A DNA stretch of 64,000 nt from Corynebacterium diphtheriae (GTDB lineage: Bacteria; Actinomycetota; Actinomycetes; Mycobacteriales; Mycobacteriaceae): positions 1-64,000 of the forward strand of contig NZ_LN831026.1 of NCBI RefSeq assembly GCF_001457455.1. Reading direction: 5' to 3'. The notes beneath the pieces are model-generated. The model was not told the origin of the DNA. It saw nothing but the letters and a program-made list of their open reading frames with translations, and searched no databases. Below are positions 33,315 to 42,698 of the stretch, piece by piece; within the stretch, counting starts at the first letter, position 1, and every line of letters starts with the position of its first letter. Position numbers and translations under genes: made by a program.

Positions 33315-34324
33315 TGCTCGACGAGCTGGAACGCCAACGCGTAGCCCGCCAACTGCGGCTACCTGGTTTTGGGATTGAGCAGCAAGAACGGCTCAACAAA
33401 GGGCGAGTGCTGGTGATCGGTGCTGGGGGACTGGGCAGTCCTGCCTTGCAGTCCCTTGTGGCGGCTGGGGTGGGGTCGATCCGACTCGTGGATAACGACA
33501 CCGTGGATGTGTCCAACATTCAACGCCAGATCCTGTTTGGTGTTGGGGATGTAGGGCGCTCCAAAGTTCACGTCGCCGCCGAAAGATTGCGCGCAATTCA
33601 ACCCGGGATTCGTATCGACGCCCACACCGAACGCCTCACCGCACACAACGCACACGAACTCGCCGAAGGCTGCGACGTGATCCTCGACGGCTCCGACACC
33701 TTTGCTACCAAATTTCTCTGCGGCGACCTCGCCGAAATAACAGGCATACCGCTCGTCTGGGGCAGCGTACTGCAATTCGAAGGACACATGGGCGTATTCA
33801 CCCGCGAGGTAGGGCTACGGGACCTGTTCCCCGAAGCCCCCACCCAAGGACTCAACTGTGCCGACGCAGGTGTACTCGGCGCTACCACCGCAGTGATCGC
33901 CAACCTCATGGCCACCGAAACCATCAAAATCCTCGCCGGAATCGGAACAGTCCAACCAGGGTCCATCACCACCTACAATGCGTTGACCAGCACATTTCGC
34001 ACATACACTGTGGGGCGTGACCCCCTTCGACCTGCAGCCCGCACACTTCACACGTGGACGCTACCCAACGAATACGAACTTATCGACGTCCGCGAACCCC
34101 ACGAAATAGAACACACCCCCAGCGGCGCGCACATCACCCTGCCGCAATCCATGTGGGATGACACCACGGCGATCCAACATGCGCTCGACAACATCACCAC
34201 AGACAATGTGGTCGTCGTCTGTGCCTCTGGCATAAGAAGTGCCGCATTTATCGAACAATTCGCACATCTTAACCCACACCTCACCTTCCACAACGTCCCC
34301 AGCGGAATCAACGAACTCCCATGA
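33314..34324 (+). CDS. thiF: ThiF/MoeB-type adenylyltransferase with rhodanese domain
   Basis: Activates the ThiS C-terminus. 336 residues: an E1-like domain (VIGAGGLGSPALQSL, DNDTVDVSNIQRQ, catalytic Cys in GLNCADAGVLG), then a rhodanese domain from about residue 255 with sulfur-accepting Cys in VVVCASGIRSA. The usual zinc motif (CxxC before LFPE and CPxC after RDP) is absent: the sequence reads GLRDLFPEAP and GRDPLRPAAR. A GTG at 33311 is an alternative start. It overlaps thiD by 4 bases. Confidence 0.9.
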
Positions 34325-35175
34325 CCCCACACATACTCACCATCGCAGGATCCGACCCCTCCGGCGGGGCCGGAATCCAAGCAGACCTCAAATCCATCAT
34401 GGCAGCCGGCGGCTACGGCATGGCAGCAATCACCGCCCTGACCGCGCAAAACACCTGCGGAGTTACCGCAATACACACCCCACCCACGGAGTTCCTCAGC
34501 GAACAACTCCGCGCAATATCCGACGACATCACCATCCATGCCATCAAAATCGGCATGATCGGATCCTCTGATGCAGCCACCGCCACCGCCACATGGCTTG
34601 ACCAACTACCACACACACCCATCGTGGTTCTCGACCCCGTCATGGTAGCCACCTCCGGATCGGTACTTGGCCAACGTCATTATTTTGAACCCCTGCTCCA
34701 CCACGCCACCGTGATCACCCCCAACCTGCCAGAACTCGCAGTCCTAACAAACAACCACGACCCTGAACAAGCCGAACATGCCGCACGCAGCCTCGCAGAA
34801 CAATACGACTGTGCAGTGCTGCTCAAAGGTGGGCACCGACACGGAACCGACGACCTTGGCAACACCTGGATTACTGCCAGTGGCCCCCAATTCCACGCAC
34901 CCAGCCCCCGCATCCACACCACCAACACCCACGGCACCGGCTGCTCGCTCTCCTCAGCACTCGCCACCCGGCTTGCCATCGAACCCCCAGAACCCGCCCT
35001 CCACTGGGCTACCACCTGGCTCAACGGGGCAATCGCCCACGGCAGTGACCTCAACGTAGGCCACGGCAACGGGCCTGTCGACCACAGCTACCGGCTAGAG
35101 GAATACTCAGCTAACTGCAACACACACCCCAAGAATTCCCGCAGGGCCACTTTCAACATGGCACCCCAACTCTAA
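34321..35175 (+). CDS. thiD: HMP/HMP-phosphate kinase ThiD
   Basis: Phosphorylates HMP and HMP-P to HMP-PP. A ribokinase-fold protein of 284 residues with AGSDPSGGAGIQADLK, VVLDPVMVATSG and the anion-hole motif HGTGCSLSSALA. Family members usually end near HGPVHHFW; here GNGPVDHSY is followed by about 27 extra residues that run to within 30 bases of an ISL3-type element. The tail may therefore be read-through sequence rather than native. Last gene of the operon. Confidence 0.93.
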   Translation: MTPHILTIAGSDPSGGAGIQADLKSIMAAGGYGMAAITALTAQNTCGVTAIHTPPTEFLSEQLRAISDDITIHAIKIGMIGSSDAATATATWLDQLPHTPIVVLDPVMVATSGSVLGQRHYFEPLLHHATVITPNLPELAVLTNNHDPEQAEHAARSLAEQYDCAVLLKGGHRHGTDDLGNTWITASGPQFHAPSPRIHTTNTHGTGCSLSSALATRLAIEPPEPALHWATTWLNGAIAHGSDLNVGHGNGPVDHSYRLEEYSANCNTHPKNSRRATFNMAPQL

Positions 35176-35329
35176 AAATGGATCAACCACGTTCGGACAA
35201 TGGGGCTCTTCCGGTTTTAGAGTGCATTGATTAGTTCGCCGGGGGTTCGGGCGTGGCACAAGATATTGGGGGTTCTTGGCTTTGTAGGAATAAGGATGTC
35301 TAATCCATCCGTACAACCAAGGACCTACT

Positions 35330-35690
35330 GTGCAACCTAACGGAAATGTCATCGTCATCGAAGCCGAGCCCATCAATGAATACCTCACATGCGGGCAGCC
35401 TAAAGTATTGCGCGACCACGTCATCCACAGCCTGGTCGACCTACCCATCATCGACCACCCAACACGCATTTATGTGCGCCTTCCACGCTACCGGTGCACC
35501 AACAAGCGCTGCTTACAGAAGACCTTCCACACGGGCCTTGCCTGCGCACTCGACAATTCAAAAACCACTAACAGGGTGACCCACTGGATCCTGCAACGAC
35601 TTAGTCTTAGCCGCTGTTCGCGACGTGATCTGCAACGACAAGCACTACATCTTGTGGTGCCTGATCCACGTCGCCAACATCCGACACACA
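35330..35690 (+). pseudogene. ISL3 transposase N-terminal fragment
   Basis: The frame begins MQPNGNVIVIEAEPINEYL and contains VRLPRYRCTNKRC, which resembles the N-terminal zinc-finger region of ISL3 transposases. The DDE catalytic domain is missing, and the frame runs into the internal inverted-repeat copy at 35691. Confidence 0.7.
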
Positions 35691-35750
35691 ATCAATGCAC
35701 TCTAAAACCGGAAGAGCCGCTAAACGGGGGTATTTCGAAGGATTTTTCTT

Positions 35751-35799
35751 GGCACTTCACACCAAACCGGCCGTTTGGGCAGATTTGGTGTGAAGTGCC
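35751..35799. repeat. Perfect 16-bp hairpin inside the ISL3 remnant
   Basis: GGCACTTCACACCAAA (35751-35766) and TTTGGTGTGAAGTGCC (35784-35799) are separated by 17 bases and flanked by GGATTTTTCTT and GTCTTTTCGG. It resembles in design, not sequence, the 88-bp palindromic repeats at 53.9, 55.7 and 59.8 kb. Confidence 0.7.
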
Positions 35800-36152
35800 G
35801 TCTTTTCGGGGGTGAGCGGGGGTGCCGCGCCCACCAATCCCAGCCAAGTCATGGTTGTGAAAACGTCCCACTCCACACAGGGCCACGCCCGAACCCCCGG
35901 CGAACTAATCAATGCACTCTAAAACCGGAAGAGCCGACATTGGCCGCTAGTTAATATCCGCAACGTGCGACCAATACCGAGATCCCTCGCATGCAACTGC
36001 TCGGAATCAACACCAGGTAGGGGAGAAATAGTCGAGATAATGGAGTTCATATGAGGTGCAATTGTGCGCGTAGAAATACTCTTGGCGGAGCTACTGGGAT
36101 AACAGCGTTGTAATTAATAGGGTGAGTTAAGGGGGTGAAAATAGAAAATCTG

Positions 36153-36181
36153 TTGCCTAACTTTTGATAAGTCACTAACTT
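36153..36181 (+). promoter_or_regulatory. Candidate tracrRNA promoter
   Basis: TTGCCT (36153-36158) and TAACTT (36176-36181) are 17 bases apart and would start transcription near 36188, exactly before the anti-repeat. Confidence 0.5.
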
Positions 36182-36187
36182 AATTAA

Positions 36188-36276
36188 GTAGAACTGAACC
36201 TCAGTAAGCATTGGCTCGTTTCCAATGTTGATTGCTCCGCCGGTGCTCCTTATTTTTAAGGGCGCCGGCTTTTTGT
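36188..36276 (+). ncRNA. tracrRNA
   Basis: Bases 36190-36205 (AGAACTGAACCTCAGT) pair with the first 16 bases of the CRISPR repeat read on the minus strand; two differences form G-U pairs. Downstream are a small hairpin (ATTGGC..../CCAATG, about 36210-36228) and a GC-rich terminator hairpin (GCCGG..../CCGGC, about 36239-36269) ending in TTTTT. It lies directly before cas9 on the same strand. It guides crRNA maturation and Cas9 loading. The sequence matches my memory of the C. diphtheriae tracrRNA. Confidence 0.9.
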
Positions 36277-36291
36277 TAGAAAGGCGTAAGG

Positions 36292-39200
36292 GTGAAATAC
36301 CACGTAGGTATAGACGTCGGTACATTTTCCGTGGGACTAGCTGCCATCGAAGTAGATGACGCTGGAATGCCCATTAAGACGTTAAGCTTGGTATCGCATA
36401 TTCACGATTCGGGATTAGATCCTGACAAGATTAAATCTGCGGTGACGCGATTAGCATCATCAGGTATTGCGCGTAGAACACGGCGCCTCTACCGACGTAA
36501 GCGTCGTCGTTTGCAGCAGCTGGATAAGTTTATTCAGCGTCAAGGTTGGCCAGTAATTGAATTGGAAGATTATTCTGATCCGCTTTATCCATGGAAGGTT
36601 CGTGCAGAACTCGCGGCTAGCTATATAGCTGATGAGAAAGAGCGGGGAGAAAAACTGTCGGTAGCGTTGCGGCATATTGCGCGTCACCGAGGTTGGCGGA
36701 ATCCCTATGCAAAAGTTTCTTCGTTATATCTTCCCGATGAGCCTAGTGATGCTTTTAAAGCAATCCGAGAAGAAATAAAAAGAGCATCCGGCCAACCGGT
36801 GCCAGAAACCGCAACAGTAGGCCAGATGGTTACTCTATGCGAACTGGGTACTTTAAAACTTCGTGGTGAAGGTGGCGTGCTATCAGCACGACTGCAGCAG
36901 TCTGATCACGCTCGAGAGATCCAAGAAATCTGCCGGATGCAAGAAATTGGACAGGAACTATATCGCAAGATTATCGACGTAGTTTTTGCTGCTGAGTCCC
37001 CTAAAGGTTCTGCTTCTAGCCGAGTAGGAAAAGATCCTCTGCAACCTGGTAAAAATCGCGCACTTAAAGCTTCTGATGCCTTTCAGCGATACCGAATTGC
37101 AGCATTGATCGGCAATCTAAGGGTGCGGGTTGACGGTGAAAAACGAATCTTATCGGTGGAAGAGAAAAACCTTGTGTTCGATCACTTGGTCAATCTGGCA
37201 CCAAAGAAGGAACCAGAATGGGTGACGATTGCTGAGATTCTGGGAATTGATCGTGGGCAATTAATTGGTACCGCAACGATGACCGATGACGGAGAACGCG
37301 CAGGGGCACGTCCGCCTACACACGACACGAATCGCAGCATTGTGAACAGCAGAATCGCACCACTTGTAGATTGGTGGAAAACTGCGTCTGCCCTAGAACA
37401 ACATGCAATGGTAAAAGCACTCAGCAATGCTGAGGTAGATGACTTTGATTCCCCAGAAGGAGCAAAGGTCCAAGCCTTTTTCGCAGACCTTGACGATGAT
37501 GTTCACGCCAAACTAGATTCGCTTCATTTGCCTGTCGGTAGAGCTGCTTACAGCGAGGATACGCTTGTGCGGCTTACTCGACGTATGTTGGCTGACGGTG
37601 TGGATCTCTATACTGCAAGACTGCAAGAATTTGGTATTGAACCATCTTGGACGCCTCCGGCGCCTCGGATTGGGGAACCTGTAGGAAATCCTGCTGTCGA
37701 CCGTGTACTCAAAACTGTTTCTCGTTGGCTAGAATCCGCAACAAAGACATGGGGTGCTCCAGAGCGTGTGATTATTGAGCATGTCCGAGAAGGCTTTGTT
37801 ACTGAGAAACGGGCCCGCGAAATGGACGGTGACATGCGGCGACGTGCTGCACGAAACGCAAAGCTTTTTCAAGAAATGCAGGAAAAACTTAACGTTCAGG
37901 GAAAACCTAGTAGGGCTGACTTGTGGCGTTATCAGTCTGTTCAGCGCCAGAATTGTCAATGCGCTTATTGTGGTTCGCCTATTACCTTCTCAAACTCGGA
38001 AATGGATCATATCGTTCCACGAGCAGGGCAAGGATCAACAAACACGCGTGAGAATCTAGTGGCCGTTTGCCATAGATGTAATCAATCCAAAGGAAATACT
38101 CCTTTTGCAATATGGGCAAAAAACACTTCTATTGAGGGTGTAAGCGTTAAGGAAGCTGTAGAACGCACACGGCATTGGGTCACCGATACGGGGATGCGCA
38201 GCACTGACTTTAAGAAATTTACCAAGGCAGTGGTGGAACGCTTCCAGCGTGCCACTATGGATGAAGAAATCGATGCTCGGTCCATGGAATCTGTCGCATG
38301 GATGGCCAACGAGCTACGTTCTCGAGTTGCGCAACATTTTGCTTCTCACGGAACCACAGTCAGAGTTTATCGAGGATCTTTGACCGCAGAAGCGCGAAGA
38401 GCTTCAGGTATTTCAGGAAAACTTGAATTCCTTGACGGAGTCGGAAAATCACGTTTGGATCGCCGACATCATGCAATCGATGCTGCGGTGATTGCATTTA
38501 CCAGTGATTATGTGGCGGAAACTCTTGCTGTGCGATCAAATCTCAAACAGTCTCAAGCACATAGACAGGAGGCACCACAATGGCGTGAATTTACTGGGAA
38601 AGACGCTGAACATAGAGCTGCATGGCGAGTGTGGTGCCAGAAAATGGAGAAGCTATCAGCTCTGCTAACAGAAGATCTACGCGATGATCGCGTCGTTGTG
38701 ATGTCTAATGTGAGGCTTCGGCTAGGAAATGGCTCTGCACATGAAGAAACAATCGGAAAGCTCTCTAAAGTAAAGCTAGGTAGCCAATTATCTGTGTCCG
38801 ATATTGATAAGGCATCCAGTGAAGCCCTTTGGTGTGCTTTGACACGTGAACCAGATTTTGATCCCAAAGATGGGCTTCCAGCAAACCCAGAGCGCCATAT
38901 ACGGGTAAACGGAACACATGTGTATGCAGGAGATAACATTGGATTATTCCCTGTTTCGGCAGGCTCTATAGCTCTGCGAGGAGGCTATGCAGAATTGGGA
39001 AGTAGCTTCCACCATGCCAGGGTATATAAAATCACTTCAGGTAAAAAGCCAGCATTTGCAATGCTTAGGGTCTATACCATTGATTTATTGCCATATCGCA
39101 ATCAAGACCTGTTCTCGGTTGAACTAAAACCTCAGACCATGTCGATGCGACAGGCAGAAAAGAAACTTCGAGATGCACTTGCTACCGGTAACGCCGAATA

Positions 39201-39546
39201 TCTCGGTTGGCTAGTCGTAGACGATGAACTTGTTGTTGATACCTCGAAGATCGCAACAGACCAAGTAAAAGCTGTAGAAGCTGAGCTCGGAACTATTCGT
39301 AGATGGCGGGTAGATGGGTTCTTTGGGGATACGAGGCTTAGACTACGACCACTTCAAATGAGTAAAGAAGGGATCAAAAAAGAGTCGGCTCCTGAGCTAT
39401 CAAAGATTATTGATAGACCTGGATGGCTTCCGGCTGTGAATAAGCTGTTCTCTGAAGGAAATGTCACTGTAGTGCGGCGTGATTCGTTAGGGCGTGTTCG
39501 TCTTGAAAGCACTGCGCACCTCCCCGTGACTTGGAAGGTGCAGTAG
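36292..39546 (+). CDS. cas9: CRISPR-associated endonuclease Cas9, type II-C
   Basis: RNA-guided DNA endonuclease of 1084 residues, the compact II-C size. RuvC-I is HVGIDVGTFSVGLA (Asp8). The Arg-rich bridge helix reads RRTRRLYRRKRRRLQ. RuvC-II is RVIIEHVRE (Glu496). The HNH has CAYCG, Asp572-His573 in EMDHIVPRAG and CHRCNQSKGN, with two CxxC zinc pairs. RuvC-III is DRRHHAIDAAV (His727, Asp730). All catalytic residues are present, so it should be active. GTG start with an AGAAAGG site, 16 bases after the tracrRNA terminator. Confidence 0.97.
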   Translation: MKYHVGIDVGTFSVGLAAIEVDDAGMPIKTLSLVSHIHDSGLDPDKIKSAVTRLASSGIARRTRRLYRRKRRRLQQLDKFIQRQGWPVIELEDYSDPLYPWKVRAELAASYIADEKERGEKLSVALRHIARHRGWRNPYAKVSSLYLPDEPSDAFKAIREEIKRASGQPVPETATVGQMVTLCELGTLKLRGEGGVLSARLQQSDHAREIQEICRMQEIGQELYRKIIDVVFAAESPKGSASSRVGKDPLQPGKNRALKASDAFQRYRIAALIGNLRVRVDGEKRILSVEEKNLVFDHLVNLAPKKEPEWVTIAEILGIDRGQLIGTATMTDDGERAGARPPTHDTNRSIVNSRIAPLVDWWKTASALEQHAMVKALSNAEVDDFDSPEGAKVQAFFADLDDDVHAKLDSLHLPVGRAAYSEDTLVRLTRRMLADGVDLYTARLQEFGIEPSWTPPAPRIGEPVGNPAVDRVLKTVSRWLESATKTWGAPERVIIEHVREGFVTEKRAREMDGDMRRRAARNAKLFQEMQEKLNVQGKPSRADLWRYQSVQRQNCQCAYCGSPITFSNSEMDHIVPRAGQGSTNTRENLVAVCHRCNQSKGNTPFAIWAKNTSIEGVSVKEAVERTRHWVTDTGMRSTDFKKFTKAVVERFQRATMDEEIDARSMESVAWMANELRSRVAQHFASHGTTVRVYRGSLTAEARRASGISGKLEFLDGVGKSRLDRRHHAIDAAVIAFTSDYVAETLAVRSNLKQSQAHRQEAPQWREFTGKDAEHRAAWRVWCQKMEKLSALLTEDLRDDRVVVMSNVRLRLGNGSAHEETIGKLSKVKLGSQLSVSDIDKASSEALWCALTREPDFDPKDGLPANPERHIRVNGTHVYAGDNIGLFPVSAGSIALRGGYAELGSSFHHARVYKITSGKKPAFAMLRVYTIDLLPYRNQDLFSVELKPQTMSMRQAEKKLRDALATGNAEYLGWLVVDDELVVDTSKIATDQVKAVEAELGTIRRWRVDGFFGDTRLRLRPLQMSKEGIKKESAPELSKIIDRPGWLPAVNKLFSEGNVTVVRRDSLGRVRLESTAHLPVTWKVQ

Positions 39547-39549
39547 ACA

Positions 39550-40464
39550 ATGAATCCTGGATGGCGAGTTGTGGATCTGATCGATTTTGATGGCAAAGTC
39601 TCATATCAGCGTGGACAGCTCGCCATCACATCAGATTCTGGTGAATTACGTGCAACGTTGCCGTTGGCGCAGATCGCTGTTGTGCTTATCGGCAATAAGA
39701 TAATTATTAGCGGTGCAGTTTTGGTCAAACTTTCTGAGTATGACATTGCTGTATTGGTATGCGATTGGCGCAGGGTTCCTGTCGCAGGGTCTTTTTCATG
39801 GAACGAACATACGCGTATTGCGGCACGGCAACGTGCTCAAGCGAGTTTATCGCTTCCGCGACAAAAATCCGCTTGGGCTCAAATTATTAAGGCGAAAATA
39901 TTAGGCCAAGCACGGACTGCTGCCCAGTTAGGTTTTGATGCTACCGATTTAAAGAACTTGGCTAGGGCGGTTCGTTCTGGGGACGTGGATAACCGTGAAG
40001 CTATGGCTGCTAAGAGATACTGGGAAATTATCTCAACTGAAGATGATTTCCGAAGATTACCTGGGCTTGCTGCTACGGGGTGGAACGGGGCTTTGGATTA
40101 TGCGTATACAGTCTTGCGTGGACATGGTATGCGTGCGATTTGTTCTGCTGGTCTAGTGGGGACGTTGGGCGTTTTTCATCATGGCCGAGGTAATCAGTTT
40201 GCTCTGGTGGATGATCTAATTGAGCCTTTCCGTCCGGCTATTGATTACGCGGTTTTTTCAATTGTGTCTAATGCACAAGAGCTGGATAAGGAAACTAAAC
40301 GCCAGCTTGTGGCTGCTGTGGAAGAGCCTTTCAATTCTGCGGGGCAGTCAATTCCGACGGTTTTTACCGCGTTCGCTCAACAGTATGGGCGGTATGTGGA
40401 AGGTGATGTTGAGAAATTAGTACCGCCTATTTGGGAAGGTCCCTTCGATGCCGAAGAAAGGTAG
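39550..40464 (+). CDS. cas1: Cas1 integrase, type II
   Basis: Integrase that inserts new spacers with Cas2. 304 residues starting MNPGWRVVDLIDFDGKVSYQ. Metal ligands lie in the C-terminal helical domain (HHGRGNQFALVDDLIEPFRP with His and Asp; the Glu lies upstream). It starts 3 bases after cas9 and overlaps cas2 by 17 bases. Confidence 0.94.
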   Translation: MNPGWRVVDLIDFDGKVSYQRGQLAITSDSGELRATLPLAQIAVVLIGNKIIISGAVLVKLSEYDIAVLVCDWRRVPVAGSFSWNEHTRIAARQRAQASLSLPRQKSAWAQIIKAKILGQARTAAQLGFDATDLKNLARAVRSGDVDNREAMAAKRYWEIISTEDDFRRLPGLAATGWNGALDYAYTVLRGHGMRAICSAGLVGTLGVFHHGRGNQFALVDDLIEPFRPAIDYAVFSIVSNAQELDKETKRQLVAAVEEPFNSAGQSIPTVFTAFAQQYGRYVEGDVEKLVPPIWEGPFDAEER

Positions 40465-40777
40465 CGATCCGGTGTGGTGTGTGGTGATGTTTGATCTTCC
40501 GGTGAAGACAAAGACTCAGCGAAAGCAAGCAACGGCGTTTCGTCAGAATCTTTTAGATCTTGGATTCTGTATGGCACAGCTGAGTGTATATGTGCAGTAC
40601 CTGCCTCTGGCCGCAAAGTTATCTAATTTGGTGAAATTAATTAAAGAAAAATTACCCCCAGGTGGGGATGTTCGAATCCTTTCGGTATCGGACATCCAAT
40701 GGTCGAAGATGATCCGTTTTTCTTCTTCTGCAGAGGTTTCTGGCGAAGAAAAGCCTGATCAACTCGCGATTTTTTAG
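40448..40777 (+). CDS. cas2: Cas2, type II
   Basis: A 109-residue ferredoxin-fold partner of Cas1 starting MPKKGSDPVWCVVMFDLPV, with the conserved Asp in VMFDLPV. There is no cas4 or csn2, which together with the small Cas9 defines subtype II-C. Its stop overlaps the hairpin preceding the array. Confidence 0.93.
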   Translation: MPKKGSDPVWCVVMFDLPVKTKTQRKQATAFRQNLLDLGFCMAQLSVYVQYLPLAAKLSNLVKLIKEKLPPGGDVRILSVSDIQWSKMIRFSSSAEVSGEEKPDQLAIF

Positions 40778-40834
40778 ACTTCAGGTAGCCCAAAAAACCA
40801 TGTTAAACAGGATTTTTTGGGCTACCTGAAGTCT
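40776..40834. repeat. Perfect 22-bp inverted repeat joining cas2 end to the first CRISPR repeat
   Basis: 40776-40797 is exactly complementary to 40813-40834 around a 15-base loop. The right arm includes the first 7 bases of the first repeat (GAAGTCT). The left arm overlaps the cas2 stop. It could end both cas2 and minus-strand array transcripts, although no T run follows the stem. Confidence 0.85.
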
Positions 40835-41310
40835 ATCAGGGTTTTTGAGAACTGAACCCCAGCATGATACGCGGGCTGATGCGCGGCATGCGAAGTCTAT
40901 CAGGGTTTTTGAGAACTGAACCCCAGCCTGCCTGGTATAGGTCAGCGGCGAATCGGAAGTCTATCAGGGTTTTTGAGAACTGAACCCCAGCTTATTAGCT
41001 CATGGAACGCATCGAACTCGAAGTCTATCAGGGTTTTTGAGAACTGAACCCCAGCCCCCGCACCGTGGGGCGCTGGGGAGGTCGAAGTCTATCAGGGTTT
41101 TTGAGAACTGAACCCCAGCGGTGGCGTTAACTGGGGTGACTGCTCCGGAAGTCTATCAGGGTTTTTGAGAACTGAACCCCAGCTGCGCTATATCAGCCCA
41201 CCACGGCTGAGGAAGTCTATCAGGGTTTTTGAGAACTGAACCCCAGCCCGCACCAGCGGGGATGAACCGTAGGAGAAGTTTATCAGGGTTTTTGGGAATG
41301 AGGGTGCCTG
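40828..41310 (-). CRISPR. Type II-C CRISPR array, 8 repeats and 7 spacers
   Basis: 36-base repeats (plus strand GAAGTCTATCAGGG.... to ....CCCCAGC) start at 40828, 40892, 40956, 41020, 41084, 41148, 41212 and 41275. Spacers are 28 bases, the last 27. The tracrRNA anti-repeat shows that functional crRNA is read on the minus strand. The eighth repeat (41275-41310) is degenerate in its second half (GGGAATGAGGGTGCC). The repeats carry the II-C style sequence. Spacer targets cannot be told without a search. Confidence 0.97.
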
Positions 41311-41356
41311 ATGGTTTGTGTTTGGGATTCTATTCCGCATAAGGAGATAAGTCAGA

Positions 41357-42569
41357 ATGACTACTGTGGTAAGACGAGACTCGGCTGATAAGGCCAAGAT
41401 TGACGCGACCTGAGGAAAAGCTGCTTGCTCATGCTGAAATCGCGAAGCTAAAGCTGCTGCTGGGATCTACAATTATCGCAACGGCACCTACCTAAAGACT
41501 GTTGATCCCAACGACGGGCCAGTTACCGTAGACGTCCCCAAGGATAGAGCTGGGACGTATATTCCCACCATGGTCCCGAAAGGCTCGAGGCGTTTAACGG
41601 ATGTCGATGACATGATCGTGAGCTTGTATGCCAGTGGGATGACCGTGCGCGATATCAGGCACCACATGGCCACTGTTATGCGGGTGGACATCTCCCATGA
41701 GACGATTTCCGCGGTCACTGACGCAGTACTTGATGAAGTAATGGTGTGGTAAAAACCGTCAGTTAGAAGAGTTCTACCCCGTGATCTTCCTCGACACGCT
41801 GTGTATCAAAGTCCGTGATGGCGGCCGCGTAGTCAACAAGAGTGCCTATATGGCCATCGGCGTGGACATCGAAGGAATCAAGCACATCCTAGGACTATGG
41901 ATCGCCAAAGAAAAAGGCGCGTCCTTTTGGGTGCAGGTATGCTCCAACCTGTCCAACCGTGGGGTCAAAGACGTCTTCATTGTCTGCTGTGACGGGCTCA
42001 AGGGCCTTCCTGAAGCAGGAGAGGTAACCTGGCCAGGTCCGATGGTGCAAACCTGTGTGGTGCACCTTATTCGTGCTGCTAACCGGTGGGGAGCTTACGG
42101 GGATCGCAAAGGCGTATCCGCAGCGTTGGAGAAGGTTTATACTACCCTTGATGAGGCCGGTGCGGTGGCGGCACTGGCAGAATTCGCGGATTCTGAGTTT
42201 GGAGAGAAATACCCCAGGTCTGCCAAGGTCTGGTGTGACGCGTGGGAACGGTTTGTGCCGTTTTGTAGTTTCCGCCGGCAGCCCGCAATGTTATCTACAT
42301 CACGAATTCGATTGAGTCGTTTAACAATGAGCTGCGTAAATCTACCTGCAACCGCGTCCAATTTTACTAACGATGAGTCGGCGTTGAAGGCGTTGTGGTT
42401 GATGATCTGCAATATCGAAGATAAACGTTTAGCTAAGCGCGCCAAGGAAGGCTGGCGAGTTGCCGCCTCAGCCGGCCGCTTTGTCGAAGGCGGGAAAGTC
42501 TCCGGATGGAAACAAGCCATCAACCAAATGGCTGTCGCTTACTCGGACCGCTTCGACCAATACCTCTAG
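41357..42569 (+). pseudogene. IS256-family transposase pseudogene
   Basis: Begins MTTVVRRDSADKAK after AAGGAG, then an in-frame TGA near 41411. It continues VPKGSRRLTDVDDMIVSLYA, VIFLDTLCIKVRDGG (first Asp), CCDGLKGLPEA (second Asp), and, in another frame, TNSIESFNNELRKSTCNR (Glu). Stop and frameshift points lie near 41411, 41751, 42270 and 42365. The order of motifs is that of IS256/Mutator transposases. It abuts the degenerate end of the CRISPR array. Confidence 0.82.
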
Positions 42570-42698
42570 AAATCAAGCCCCACACACAAACAACTTGACA
42601 CCCTCTCTCGGAATCGTTGTAAATACAAACTTGCTAAGTATCAATGGTGACATCTCGGTATTTGAGTATGGTTGTTCATAATGTTCCTACAAAATAAA

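Larger units (their letters stand above)
35204..35935. mobile_element. Decayed ISL3-type element, 732 bp, with nested end
   Basis: Perfect 54-base terminal inverted repeats (35204-35257 and 35882-35935) are flanked by near-identical 8-base duplications GACAATGG and GACATTGG, the size ISL3 elements make. A third copy of the right end (28 bases) lies inside at 35691-35718, and a 16-bp hairpin at 35751-35799. Only a transposase N-terminus remains. It looks like one element truncated and joined to the end of another. Confidence 0.82.

Noticed and set aside
36047..36325. 92-codon minus-strand frame over the cas9 leader
   Set aside because: It runs antisense through the tracrRNA and its promoter; no family resemblance.
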